Assembly: GCA_016935665.1 (NCBI GenBank)
Contig: JAFGQN010000224.1
Coordinates: forward strand, 1-33,663
Direction of reading: 5' to 3'
Source: Deltaproteobacteria bacterium
GTDB taxonomy: Bacteria > Myxococcota_A > Polyangia > JAAYKL01
Length of the DNA: 33,663 nucleotides
Of this stretch, positions 7,397 to 16,046 are shown piece by piece. How positions within the stretch are numbered: position 1 is the first letter of the stretch; each line of letters starts with the position of its first letter. Both the position numbers and the translations under genes were made by a program. Under the pieces are notes generated by a model. The model searched no databases. It worked only from the letters and a program-made list of their open reading frames with translations, and was not told the origin of the DNA.

Positions 7397-7410
7397 CTTT
7401 TTTTGACACC
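7397..7410 (+). promoter_or_regulatory. T-tract plus GACACC element, copy 2
   Basis: C, seven T, then GACACC, starting 9 bp after the peptide stop and ending 42 bp before the radical SAM start. It matches the element at 6474-6488. The T-run might also help end transcripts of the peptide gene, but no convincing stem precedes it. Confidence 0.3.
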
Positions 7411-7452
7411 ACATCCGCGCCATTCGCCTCCTATGCATGAAAGTTGAAACGT

Positions 7453-8781
7453 ATGTTACAGAAGTCGAAATACAATATTATTCTCAACCTGAACAACAGC
7501 GACAGAAAGCTCATCGCCAATTCTCTTTATGGTTCCGCCGATGTGTTGTCCAGAGAGGAATTTGAGCGGTACGAACAAAACGACTTTTCAGACGATGTCT
7601 GGGCGTCACGGGGATATGCAGTTGATTTGGCAGCGGAACAGGCGGAGTTTCAGAAGCAGTATATAGACTTTATAGACGACCGGGACGCTGACGAAATACA
7701 ACTGTTTTTTGCGCCCACGTATGCTTGTAATTTTGATTGCGACTACTGTTACCAAACCGAATACACCTCTGCCAATTCAGAGTTTAAACCGGAGGTAGTG
7801 GACGCTTTTTTTGAATACATCGGCAGGGAATTCGCCGGCAGGAAAAAATATTGCACATTGTTCGGTGGTGAACCGTTGCTCCCACAGTCCAAAGCGGTTT
7901 CGCTGATCACGTACTTTCTGAATCAGGCAAAAAAACACAATCTGGAAACAGCCATTGTGACCAACGGCTACCATCTGAAAAAATACCTTCCCATTTTACA
8001 AACCGCTGTCATCCGTGAGGTACAGGTGACACTGGATGGTCAGGGAGAAGTGCATGACAAACGCAGACCGCTCAAAGGTGGTGGCAGCACCTTTGACGAA
8101 ATCGTTGCAGGAATAGATGGTCTGTTGGAAGCGGATATTCCGGTCAATCTGCGCATGGTGGTGGACAGCTCCAATGTGGAGTCGCTCGCGTCTCTGGCTA
8201 CGTTTGCCATTGAGCGGGGATGGACAAAACACGCCGGTTTTAAAACACAGCTGGGACGCAATTATGAATTGCACACCTGTCAGAAAAACGGGCAGGCCCT
8301 GTACAGCCGTATTCAGATGTACAAAGAGGTTGGGGAACTCATCGACAAGCACCCGCATATCCTTAAGTTTCACAGGCCATCGTTTCATTTTGTAAAATCG
8401 TTGCACGACAAAGGTGAATTACCGGCCGCGCTGTTTGACGCCTGCCCTGGATGTAAAACCGAGTGGGCGTTTGACTACCAGGGAAACATTTATTCGTGCA
8501 CTGCGACAGTGGGCAAATCAGATGAAACATTGGGAACGTTTTATCCGGAAGTAACCAAAAACGAATACGAGATTGAAAAATGGCAGGATAGAGATGTCCT
8601 CGCCATCGAAGAGTGCAGAACCTGCAATCTTTCGCTGGTATGTGGCGGGGGATGCGGTTCGGTGGCCAAAAACAAAACAGGCCGTCTGGATACACCAGAT
8701 TGTCGTCCCATAAGGGAAGTGGCCCAAACCGGAGCGTCCCTCTTTTTTTCAACACAGGGCAACTCGCGACGAATGCCGTAA
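7453..8781 (+). CDS. Radical SAM/SPASM protein, probable peptide-modifying enzyme
   Basis: A 442-residue enzyme. The radical SAM cluster motif is C92-x3-C96-x2-C99 (YACNFDCDYCYQ), with FGGEPLL and TNGY as the following family signatures. The C-terminal SPASM region has Cys at 331, 334, 349, 388, 391, 397, 401 and 417, enough for two auxiliary Fe-S clusters, with ECRTC...CGGGCG typical of peptide maturases. The first ~80 residues (LNNSDRKLIANSLYGSADVL) resemble the N-terminal part of known precursor-modifying members. I chose the ATG at 7453; a TTG at 7444 would add three residues, and neither has a strong ribosome site. Expected chemistry is thioether or other C-Cys crosslinking of the nearby peptide, an inference from family and position. 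Confidence 0.85.
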   Translation: MLQKSKYNIILNLNNSDRKLIANSLYGSADVLSREEFERYEQNDFSDDVWASRGYAVDLAAEQAEFQKQYIDFIDDRDADEIQLFFAPTYACNFDCDYCYQTEYTSANSEFKPEVVDAFFEYIGREFAGRKKYCTLFGGEPLLPQSKAVSLITYFLNQAKKHNLETAIVTNGYHLKKYLPILQTAVIREVQVTLDGQGEVHDKRRPLKGGGSTFDEIVAGIDGLLEADIPVNLRMVVDSSNVESLASLATFAIERGWTKHAGFKTQLGRNYELHTCQKNGQALYSRIQMYKEVGELIDKHPHILKFHRPSFHFVKSLHDKGELPAALFDACPGCKTEWAFDYQGNIYSCTATVGKSDETLGTFYPEVTKNEYEIEKWQDRDVLAIEECRTCNLSLVCGGGCGSVAKNKTGRLDTPDCRPIREVAQTGASLFFSTQGNSRRMP

Positions 8782-8799
8782 CAGCAACAGGGGAAAATC

Positions 8800-10092
8800 A
8801 TGGAACAGCACAACATTAGTTACATTAATCACGACGAATGGGAAAAAGAAGTCATTTTGGCAAAGGGCCCAGTGGTCGTCGATTTTTATTCGTCCGAATG
8901 TCCACCCTGTGAAGCATTGGCTTCCAAATATGAGTCGCTGGCGGCCATCTACGGCGAAGACGTGAAGTTTCTTAAAATTTTCCGTCAGGAAAATCGTAAT
9001 CTGGCGGAATCGCTGGGGGTTAAAGGTTCTCCGACGGTTCTTTTTTACCACGATGGCAAACATGTGGGAGATACCTTGAGTGGCGGCATTCGCCGAGCCG
9101 ATTTGGAACGCAACATTCACAATCTGCTCCCATCTGACAGAGCAAAAAAACTCAAATCCATGGAAAAACCGTTTCGCAGCGAGTACGACATCATGATTAT
9201 CGGAGCAGGCCCTGCCGGACTCACCGCCGCGATTTATGCCGCACAGGCCAAAATGAAAACCGTACTGGTCGACAGAGGCATGCCGGGGGGGAATGTGAGT
9301 ATCACGCATCAGGTGTCCAACTATCCTGGATTTGTCGCACCGCAACCGGGATTCATGTTGTCTCACTACATGGCGGAGCAGGCCCGTGACGCCGGCGCCC
9401 ATTTCAGGCAGGCCGTGGACATTACCTCGGTCGATCTTAAGAAAAAGGAATTGGTGGTAGATGAACTGGAAACCATTCACGCAAGAAAAATAATTCTGGC
9501 CACGGGTTCCTCGCCCAGGCCGCTGAATATTCCCGGAGAACAGGAATACAAAGGCAGAGGGGTTTCGTATTGTGCCACCTGTGATGCCAAATATTACGAA
9601 GGCAAACACGTTGTAGTCATTGGCGGGGGCAACACCGCGATTGAAGAGGCACTGTTTATCGATAAGTTCACCGGCAAAATCACTGTGGTACATCAGTTTG
9701 ACAAGCTTCAGGCCAACAAAACGTCAGCAGATAGGGCTCTCGCAAATCCCAATATTGAATTTGCGTTTTCCCACGAACCCCGCGCATTTATTGCGGACAA
9801 TGGATCCGTGAACAAAGTGGAAGTGGAAAATCTGAAAACCGGCGAACGCCATATCATTGAATGTGATGGTGTTTTTGTATTTGTGGGAATGCAACCCAAT
9901 CTGAATCTGTTCGATGAAAAATTTGATATGGATCAGTGGGGCTATATCAATGTGGATGACTCCATGCACACCAGCATTCCCGATGTCTTTGCAGCGGGGG
10001 ATATTGTCCACAAACAGTATCGTCAAATCACCACTGCAGTGGCGGACGGCACTATTGCGGCCATGGCTGCCGCCAAAGAGCTGGAAGCGTAA
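8800..10092 (+). CDS. Thioredoxin-thioredoxin reductase fusion
   Basis: A 430-residue fusion. Residues 1-~110 are a thioredoxin with active site C34-P-P-C37 (in SSECPPCEAL), whose middle residues differ from the canonical CGPC. After a short linker comes a flavoprotein reductase: FAD site GAGPAG at 135, redox pair C258-A-T-C261 (YCATCDAKYY), NADPH site IGGGNTAIEE, and a C-terminal AAGDI. NADPH electrons can thus reach a dithiol within one chain, in the cytoplasm. AGGGGAAAATC before the ATG is a good ribosome site. The gene begins 18 bp after the radical SAM stop and is probably co-transcribed. A dedicated reductant for the peptide, the methyltransferase thiols or the auxiliary clusters is likely, but this is inference. 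Confidence 0.9.
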   Translation: MEQHNISYINHDEWEKEVILAKGPVVVDFYSSECPPCEALASKYESLAAIYGEDVKFLKIFRQENRNLAESLGVKGSPTVLFYHDGKHVGDTLSGGIRRADLERNIHNLLPSDRAKKLKSMEKPFRSEYDIMIIGAGPAGLTAAIYAAQAKMKTVLVDRGMPGGNVSITHQVSNYPGFVAPQPGFMLSHYMAEQARDAGAHFRQAVDITSVDLKKKELVVDELETIHARKIILATGSSPRPLNIPGEQEYKGRGVSYCATCDAKYYEGKHVVVIGGGNTAIEEALFIDKFTGKITVVHQFDKLQANKTSADRALANPNIEFAFSHEPRAFIADNGSVNKVEVENLKTGERHIIECDGVFVFVGMQPNLNLFDEKFDMDQWGYINVDDSMHTSIPDVFAAGDIVHKQYRQITTAVADGTIAAMAAAKELEA

Positions 10093-10241
10093 GTTCAGCG
10101 AATCGTGCAACAGAAAATCCATAATGCCCGGGCGATTGCATCGTACCGAAAAAGCCCATTTTCGATGTCGACAAGTAACCGTTGTGCGGGTACAATTTGC
10201 CGAATTTCGAAACAGACGTGCAGTTTGTAAGGAGAGGAAAA

Positions 10242-10799
10242 ATGATCGACGAAGTGTTTAGTACAATGAAGGAATCTGTGGGAAAATCCAGGGATGCACT
10301 TAAAACAAGCCTTACGCGAATTCGCACAGGAAGAGCGAACCCGGCTATTCTGGATTCTGTGAGGGTTGACTACTACGGCGCCCAGACGCCCCTGAACCAA
10401 TTGGCAACCATCTCAACACCGGAACCACGAATGATAATGATTAAGCCGTTTGATCGCACCATTTTAAATACCATCGAAAAAGCGATTCAGACTTCGGATT
10501 TGGGATTGAATCCCAGCGCGGATGCGGAAATGATTCGAATTCCCATTCCGGCGCTGACGGACGAACGCCGCAAGGATTTGGTTAAACAGGTAAAGAAAAT
10601 TGGTGAAGAGTCCAAAATTGCCATCCGCAATCATCGTCGGGACTGTAACGCGCTGCTCAAAGACATGGAGACATCCGGCGATGCCCCCAAGGACGACGTA
10701 GCCAAAGCACTGAAAAAAATTCAGGAGATGACTGATGCCGGTGTGGCGGAAGTGGACAACATCATTTCAGCCAAAGAAAAGGAAATTTCTGAAATATAG
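10242..10799 (+). CDS. frr: Ribosome recycling factor
   Basis: The 185-residue product has the full RRF sequence: LTRIRTGRANPAILD near residue 22, YYGAQTPLNQLA, then NPSADAEMIRIPIPALTDERRKDLVKQVKK, and a C-terminal helical tail ending EKEISEI. It dissociates post-termination ribosomes with EF-G. The start at 10242 has AAGGAGAGG five nt upstream; earlier in-frame ATG at 10182 lacks support. The usual partner pyrH is not upstream. Instead the redox cluster ends 149 bp before, so frr has probably been separated from its classic operon here. Confidence 0.97.
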   Translation: MIDEVFSTMKESVGKSRDALKTSLTRIRTGRANPAILDSVRVDYYGAQTPLNQLATISTPEPRMIMIKPFDRTILNTIEKAIQTSDLGLNPSADAEMIRIPIPALTDERRKDLVKQVKKIGEESKIAIRNHRRDCNALLKDMETSGDAPKDDVAKALKKIQEMTDAGVAEVDNIISAKEKEISEI

Positions 10800-10998
10800 C
10801 TCTTTCATCCGTTCATCTGCCTTCGAGTAATCCCTCACACAAGTTCGCAACAATAACGTATGTACCCCGTTAAAAAGTACTACACGCCGGTCATGAACCG
10901 CACTTTGATCGTCCGGATCAATCTATTGTCAAATCAGAATGCAATGAAAATTTGTGAGGCGAAAACAGAATAGAAGAAACAGAATACTGTGCAAAAGA

Positions 10999-12831
10999 CT
11001 ACTTCTTAAACAGTGCGTGCAAATCTGCCAGTGCTTCGCTTCGGCTTTTCTTTGGCGCTTCCTTGGACCCACCTCCCGACTGAGGTGGCCCCATTGGCGA
11101 CGGATATTCCCCTGAGCCAGGACGCTTAACAGGAGCAGAAAGGGCAGCCTCCCGTATTTGGGCCATTTCGGAATCATTGAATATAGCGCTGGCATTTTCA
11201 CGCGCCTGCTGTAACTCTCTCGATTCCTGCTGACGACGCGGTATCTCCGCGCCGGCAGGTTTAAGCGACAGGGCAATACGTCCCTTTTCGGGAATCACTT
11301 CCAGAACACGGGCGTTCACTGTTTGCCCCACCTTCACCACTTGCGACGGCTCTTCTATGAAGTCTGTTGACAGTTGCGACACATGGATCATTGCTTCGGT
11401 GGCCAGCCCCACATTGACAAACGCACCAAATTTGGTGAGATTAGTAACGATACCATCAAGCGTCATCCCTGGTTTCAGGTCTCGAATAGTCCGAACCAGT
11501 GGATTCAATCGACGTTTTTTCTGCACTCGTTTTCCCACGCCGCCTGACGCGTCCCGCTTCGCCTCATAAGCAAGCAGCAATCGCGAATCTGTGAGCGCCG
11601 CCTCCAGACGCTTATCATCGAGATCGGCGGTAAACTCCCCCAAACCAATTGCGGATGCCGGTACATTGGCCCATTCCACACTGGGACGAATAGCTCGAAA
11701 CACCAGGACAAGTGCCGATGCAATAGCTGGCGGCGTAGAAAGTTTCTGCCTGGCCAACGACATCGCCGCAGGAAGAATGCGGACCACGTTCAACTCCGGC
11801 TTACTGTCCACTAAATCGGAAACGTCCCGCAATGTGGCATCGTCCGTAGCGGACACAGGTAGAACCACCGCCTGAATCTCACTATCCGAAAGAATCGCCT
11901 TTACTTCATCCACAATGGACTGGCTGTTTTTTACATCGCGACTTTCAAGTAACTTTCCTGCTTTGTCCACCACAACCGCACCCCGATTGCTGTCGGCTGA
12001 TCCCACGTATACGCTCAGAATCTTGGGACTTTCCAATGGTGGCACCTGAAGCAATCCCACATACGCGTCACGGGCCGTTTGCAGCGCTTCATGGTATGCA
12101 TCAAAATCCATCAGCACAGCAACGACCTGACGAATCGTACTTCCCACCAACTCATCCAACACGCTCTCGATTTCCCGTCGCTGCGCTGCGATTCCCATCT
12201 CCACAACATGTGCACGCGCCTGCGCAATGAACTCCGATTCAGGCATATTGAATTCCAATTTAATGATCCCGGCTTTTTCGCCACGCCTTGCTCCCAGCCA
12301 GAGATATTTTTTCAGTTCTCGAATATTCTCATTGGAAAACACATACGGCTCAAATTGCGACGCGTCCGCATGGGCCGAGTTCACCATGACCGACGATACG
12401 GTTCCCTTGTCCATAGCCAGAGAGACACAGGCGTTCCAGAGTGCGAGATGGGCGCTCACTGCCTTTTCCCAGCTGGCCACGTCAGCATATCCGGTACGCT
12501 GACACATTCTGGCGACGCGCTCCAATGCGGACAATTCGTGAGGAAAGGCGGTTTGAGTAAACGACCTATCGGGAAGCGCCAGCTTGCTGGTCGCCAATAC
12601 TCGCTTCGCATTCCGAAAAGCATCTTTCCATCTTTCAAAATGTTCGTAAGCATCCTGAAGTTTTAACAGACTAGACGTAGGAAACGATTCCAAAATGGCG
12701 TTATTGCTCTTAAGCAGCCCGCCAATTCCCTTTGACCGTTCCATAAAGCGCGCCAGCTTAGGCAGCGCCGCCTTATCTGATGAATCGTATAAATCGCGAT
12801 CAACTCGCTTTAATATTTCGACAAAATCCAT
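10999..12831 (-). CDS. Tex-like S1 RNA-binding protein, shortened (HhH module missing)
   Basis: A 610-residue divergent Tex/YhgF relative; typical Tex proteins are 720-780. An all-helical N-terminal part holds an HTH-like region and MNIRELKKYLW-type core. Residues ~290-400 (ILSVYVGSADSNRGAVVV) match the YqgF/RNase H-like domain but lack its obvious acidic motif. ASAIGLGEFTADL corresponds to Tex's PKSIGVGQYQHDV. In Tex this is followed by the helix-hairpin-helix segment; here the sequence goes almost directly to a Lys/Arg stretch and the S1 domain at ~450-520 (LKPGMTLDGIVTNLTKFGAFVNVG). The last ~70 residues are disordered, Pro/Gly/Ser rich. Probably a transcription-linked nucleic-acid binder. 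The start has no clear ribosome site. Confidence 0.75.
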   Translation of the reverse strand: MDFVEILKRVDRDLYDSSDKAALPKLARFMERSKGIGGLLKSNNAILESFPTSSLLKLQDAYEHFERWKDAFRNAKRVLATSKLALPDRSFTQTAFPHELSALERVARMCQRTGYADVASWEKAVSAHLALWNACVSLAMDKGTVSSVMVNSAHADASQFEPYVFSNENIRELKKYLWLGARRGEKAGIIKLEFNMPESEFIAQARAHVVEMGIAAQRREIESVLDELVGSTIRQVVAVLMDFDAYHEALQTARDAYVGLLQVPPLESPKILSVYVGSADSNRGAVVVDKAGKLLESRDVKNSQSIVDEVKAILSDSEIQAVVLPVSATDDATLRDVSDLVDSKPELNVVRILPAAMSLARQKLSTPPAIASALVLVFRAIRPSVEWANVPASAIGLGEFTADLDDKRLEAALTDSRLLLAYEAKRDASGGVGKRVQKKRRLNPLVRTIRDLKPGMTLDGIVTNLTKFGAFVNVGLATEAMIHVSQLSTDFIEEPSQVVKVGQTVNARVLEVIPEKGRIALSLKPAGAEIPRRQQESRELQQARENASAIFNDSEMAQIREAALSAPVKRPGSGEYPSPMGPPQSGGGSKEAPKKSRSEALADLHALFKK

Positions 12832-12924
12832 ATCAACAATTTCTGTTTGAGGTTAGAGCGCGGACATCGATTGCTGTCCGGCCGTTTCATCTGTTACAGA
12901 GTTCGCTAATCTTTAATGTAATTA

Positions 12925-13488
12925 TTACTTATCGCGAACGCATCTTGCGCGACACTGACCTACAGAATGTAAGCCCAAATCATTTACTGCGCCAGTGGAG
13001 ATACCCACAATAACAGCCCGTTTTTTACTTTTCTCCGTTGAGGTCCACATCACCAGGGATTCATTGGGAAGTTTCTGAGAATTGGCGGCTGCCTCAGCTT
13101 CCGCCTGGGTGGGAAGACGCCAGTCATCCTTTCCTGCCAGCGTCAGATTTTTACAGTATTCAACTGCATTTGGCTGATTAATATCGGCATCATTATGTCC
13201 CTTTTGCACCCATAAATTGCCCACTTCCACATACTCTTTATCGTCGTCCGTCGTTGCGTCGGGAACACTTGGCTCTGATGCCTGACGAGCAGCTTCCTCA
13301 GCCAGTTGGGCTTTGGCTGCCAGTCCCAGACAATAATCATCGAGGCTGCATCCCTCGTCTTCACAATCCGTATATCCATTTTTATCGTTATCTTTAGAAT
13401 CGGCACAGTCCCCATCTGTGGTTCCCTCCGGTGATGAAAAGCAGGACGCCATCACCAGTGAAAACAAAACCATTACAACTTTTCTCAT
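12925..13488 (-). CDS. Lipoprotein with DUF1566-like C-terminal domain
   Basis: Starting at 13488 (AAGGTGAGG four nt upstream), the 187-residue product has a signal peptide with lipobox VMASC. Then comes the TSP3-like Cys-bearing sequence DCADSKDNDKNGYTDC..., an Ala/Glu-rich spacer, and a C-terminal domain with WVQKGHNDADINQPNAVEYC, DDWRLPTQAEAE, MWTSTE and CVRD. The 'WRLPT' and 'WTST' phrases are hallmarks of DUF1566/Lcl-type modules found in surface proteins of deltaproteobacteria. Function unknown; probably an outer-membrane binding protein. Divergent from the Smr-domain gene. Confidence 0.8.
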   Translation of the reverse strand: MRKVVMVLFSLVMASCFSSPEGTTDGDCADSKDNDKNGYTDCEDEGCSLDDYCLGLAAKAQLAEEAARQASEPSVPDATTDDDKEYVEVGNLWVQKGHNDADINQPNAVEYCKNLTLAGKDDWRLPTQAEAEAAANSQKLPNESLVMWTSTEKSKKRAVIVGISTGAVNDLGLHSVGQCRARCVRDK

Positions 13489-13612
13489 GAGCCTCACCTT
13501 ACCTGATATTGAAATGCGCCACATCGGTCAGCGCGTGAAATTAAAGATTGTTTGGCTATTCATATACAGATTTGTCATTCATTTCAACTACCGACTGTGG
13601 CAAAATTACATT

Positions 13613-13978
13613 ATGAATCGGAAAAAACAGACAATACCTCCCGAATTCGACGCGAATGATGTGGAATTTGAGGATTTCAGCGCAGAAGTGGTTGCCATGT
13701 CCATCGATGGCACACTTGATTTGCATGCATTTGCGCCCCGGGATATAAAAGAGTTGGTGCCTGACTACCTCAAGGAATGTCTCCGAAACAACATTCATGA
13801 AGTGCGCATCGTTCATGGCAAGGGAAAAGGCGTTTTGCGCCGGATTGTGCACAGTGCTCTGGACCGACTGGATTATGTTGTGTCATATCAGACCGCCGGA
13901 CATGGTCGCGGCAGTTGGGGCGCAACAGTCGTTCAACTCAAACCCGTCGCTCCCCCACAGACCAGCAATGATAAATAA
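13613..13978 (+). CDS. Smr-domain protein
   Basis: The 121-residue product contains a Smr domain: LDLHAFAPRDIKELVPDYL, the HGKGKGVLRRIVHSAL loop, and GSWGATVVQLK as the last strand. The LDLH and HGKG motifs are those of the MutS2/SmrA nuclease domain, here stand-alone with a ~35-residue acidic leader. Stand-alone Smr proteins are endonucleases or ribosome-linked factors; no specific role can be assigned. I place the start at ATG 13613, as upstream in-frame codons lie inside the divergent lipoprotein's promoter and signal sequence. The ribosome site is weak. Confidence 0.85.
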   Translation: MNRKKQTIPPEFDANDVEFEDFSAEVVAMSIDGTLDLHAFAPRDIKELVPDYLKECLRNNIHEVRIVHGKGKGVLRRIVHSALDRLDYVVSYQTAGHGRGSWGATVVQLKPVAPPQTSNDK

Positions 13979-14101
13979 AGTCGGTATTATTTTCAGGAAT
14001 TGACAAAGCTGCAATGTTCCTGTTCTATTTGCGCGGCATTCACTGCATTTGAAACATATTCTGCATTTTGCAGACAGGCAATCGATGGAGATACAATACC
14101 A

Positions 14102-15349
14102 ATGAGCATTCCCTCTAATCGCGTTTTTTCCGGCATTCAACCCAGCGGCGACATTCATATTGGCAACTATCTTGGAGCAGTAAAAAAGTGGGTTGAACTT
14201 TCAGATACCCACGAATGCATTTACTGCGTCGTTGACGACCACGCCATCACCGTGGAATACGATGTACATCAACTGCCAGTTCGTACATTCAATGCTGTGT
14301 TGGCCACCATGGCATGCGGTCTAAATCCCGAAAAGTGCACCATTTTCGTACAATCGCATGTTCCGCAGCACACTGAACTCACATGGCTGTTTAACTCCAT
14401 CACTCCCATGGGCTCATTGTTCCGAATGACCCAATTCAAGGACAAGGCGCGAAATGCGCTGCAGCGCTCCCTGGATACCAAACAGGGTGGCGCCAGGAAA
14501 ACCGCGCTCTTTGGGTTAAAAAAAATTGGCAATCAGACACTTAAGCTATCGGATAAGTTAAAAGCCGACCTGGAAACCATCGATCCCAAAGCGGCAGCCG
14601 GATTCAAGGGAGAGGAATTTATAGCGCTCCAGAAACAGGTCATGCGGATTAATGATATGATGGGCGTCATGATGCAACATCTGCAGGTGGGACTCGGCGT
14701 GGCCGATGCATCCTGTGGCCTGTTTGATTACCCCGTATTGCAGGCCGCCGACATTCTTTTGTACAAGGCATCGCTGATACCCGTGGGGGAAGATCAGGAG
14801 CAGCATCTGGAATTGTGCCGTGAAATCGCAGAACGCTTCAACAAAAAATTCGGCGATATTTTTCCAATGGCGCAACGCATTAAAGGGGAGGCGACACGAA
14901 TCATGGGGCTTGATGGGGCAGCTAAAATGTCTAAAAGCCTGAATAACTACATCGGTGTTCTCGACGACATGGAAACCATCACCAATCGATTGAAACCCGC
15001 GTTTACCGATCCTGGACGAATTCGTCGGGATGATCCTGGCAACCCGGATATTTGCAACATATATTCACTGCATAAACTTTTTTCAAATGATGCCACTTGT
15101 GACGAAATTGCAGAGGAATGTCCCAAAGGATCGATAGGTTGCTTCGACTGCAAGCAAAAGCTTGCCGAAGCAATTAACAGGGAGCTGGCTCCGATTCGGG
15201 ATCGCGCCGGCATGCTCCGGGCGAAACCGGAACTGGTGCTGGAGGCTCTTTCAGCGGGAAGAGCAAAAGCGGGACAGATTGCAAAAGAAACAATGGGCGA
15301 AGTACGTGAATCAATGGGAATAGGCGCCAGTATATTAAACAAGTTGTGA
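14102..15349 (+). CDS. trpS: Tryptophanyl-tRNA synthetase with an ~80-residue insertion
   Basis: The 415-residue product is a class I TrpRS: FSGIQPSGDIHIGNYLGA at the N-terminus carries HIGN (19-22), VGEDQEQHLELCREIAERFN is highly conserved, and KMSKS is at 275-279. It charges tRNA-Trp. Bacterial TrpRS is usually 330-350 residues. The excess comes from residues ~116-205, between MTQFKDK and GLFDYPVLQAADILLY, which are about 10 residues apart in E. coli. The insert is helical and basic. The start at MSIPSN fits the family; the ribosome site is weak. It follows the Smr gene by 123 bp. Confidence 0.95.
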   Translation: MSIPSNRVFSGIQPSGDIHIGNYLGAVKKWVELSDTHECIYCVVDDHAITVEYDVHQLPVRTFNAVLATMACGLNPEKCTIFVQSHVPQHTELTWLFNSITPMGSLFRMTQFKDKARNALQRSLDTKQGGARKTALFGLKKIGNQTLKLSDKLKADLETIDPKAAAGFKGEEFIALQKQVMRINDMMGVMMQHLQVGLGVADASCGLFDYPVLQAADILLYKASLIPVGEDQEQHLELCREIAERFNKKFGDIFPMAQRIKGEATRIMGLDGAAKMSKSLNNYIGVLDDMETITNRLKPAFTDPGRIRRDDPGNPDICNIYSLHKLFSNDATCDEIAEECPKGSIGCFDCKQKLAEAINRELAPIRDRAGMLRAKPELVLEALSAGRAKAGQIAKETMGEVRESMGIGASILNKL

Positions 15350-15408
15350 TTACGGTGTTTTTATAGTTATATTGCTAAAAACATCTTATTTGCGAGGAGT
15401 ATTGCAAA

Positions 15409-16041
15409 ATGAACAAAACGCCCCAAATACTGTTTCTGGTCTTCATCGCCAGTCTTGTTGTGTCCTGCGACGAATCCAAGGGAGCGGCATTCGTGTATGG
15501 ACACATCGAGATAGATCCACCAGGTGCTATCGCCGACTTTGAAGGGAAACTGGAGGCGTCAGACAATTCCCCCGTGTACGGCAAATGTACCATGGATGGC
15601 AATAAATTCATCTTCACAGTGGGTCATGCCAGCACAGGCGAATTGTCTAACCTGGGTGTAGATGCGCCCACATTTTTAAGCATTTCGGGTATTCCCGGAC
15701 CTCCCTCGAAAGGCGTCTATGATTTAACCCAAACGCCTCCCTCTCCCATCGATAATCCGACTACCTACAAGAAATTGGGAGCGGGTGTCAAGATATGGGC
15801 ACAGACCAAAGAAGACAAGTGGACATTTGCCGGCAATGAAGCCGACTGCGACCTGGAACTCTTTGCCATCCCCAAAGATGGCGAAGTTATCTTTGAAGAA
15901 AATCTGGACCTGAATAAAACATTTGACTACTACGTTCGCCTGTACTGCAGTTCGGTTATTGCTTCAAAGGAAATAAGCACTATTAAAGGCCGTAGATTCA
16001 ATTTCTTTAATGCCGAACTGTATTTCGAAAACTGCAACTGA
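15409..16041 (+). CDS. Putative lipoprotein of unknown function
   Basis: A 210-residue protein with a signal peptide MNKTPQILFLVFIASLVVSC and a clear lipobox (VVSC). GAGGAG nine nt before the ATG supports the start. The rest is mainly beta-like, with two Cys in the first half-domain (KCTMDG, DCDLEL) and two near the end (YCSS, ENCN), which may form disulfides. I see no catalytic motif and do not recognise the family. It converges on the regulator gene with a 5-bp gap. Confidence 0.8.
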   Translation: MNKTPQILFLVFIASLVVSCDESKGAAFVYGHIEIDPPGAIADFEGKLEASDNSPVYGKCTMDGNKFIFTVGHASTGELSNLGVDAPTFLSISGIPGPPSKGVYDLTQTPPSPIDNPTTYKKLGAGVKIWAQTKEDKWTFAGNEADCDLELFAIPKDGEVIFEENLDLNKTFDYYVRLYCSSVIASKEISTIKGRRFNFFNAELYFENCN

Positions 16042-16046
16042 TATTT

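Noticed and set aside
10800-10998. Possible tRNA or structured RNA between frr and the Tex-like gene
   Set aside because: No cloverleaf arms, CCA end or strong hairpin could be found by eye; only a short GATC repeat.
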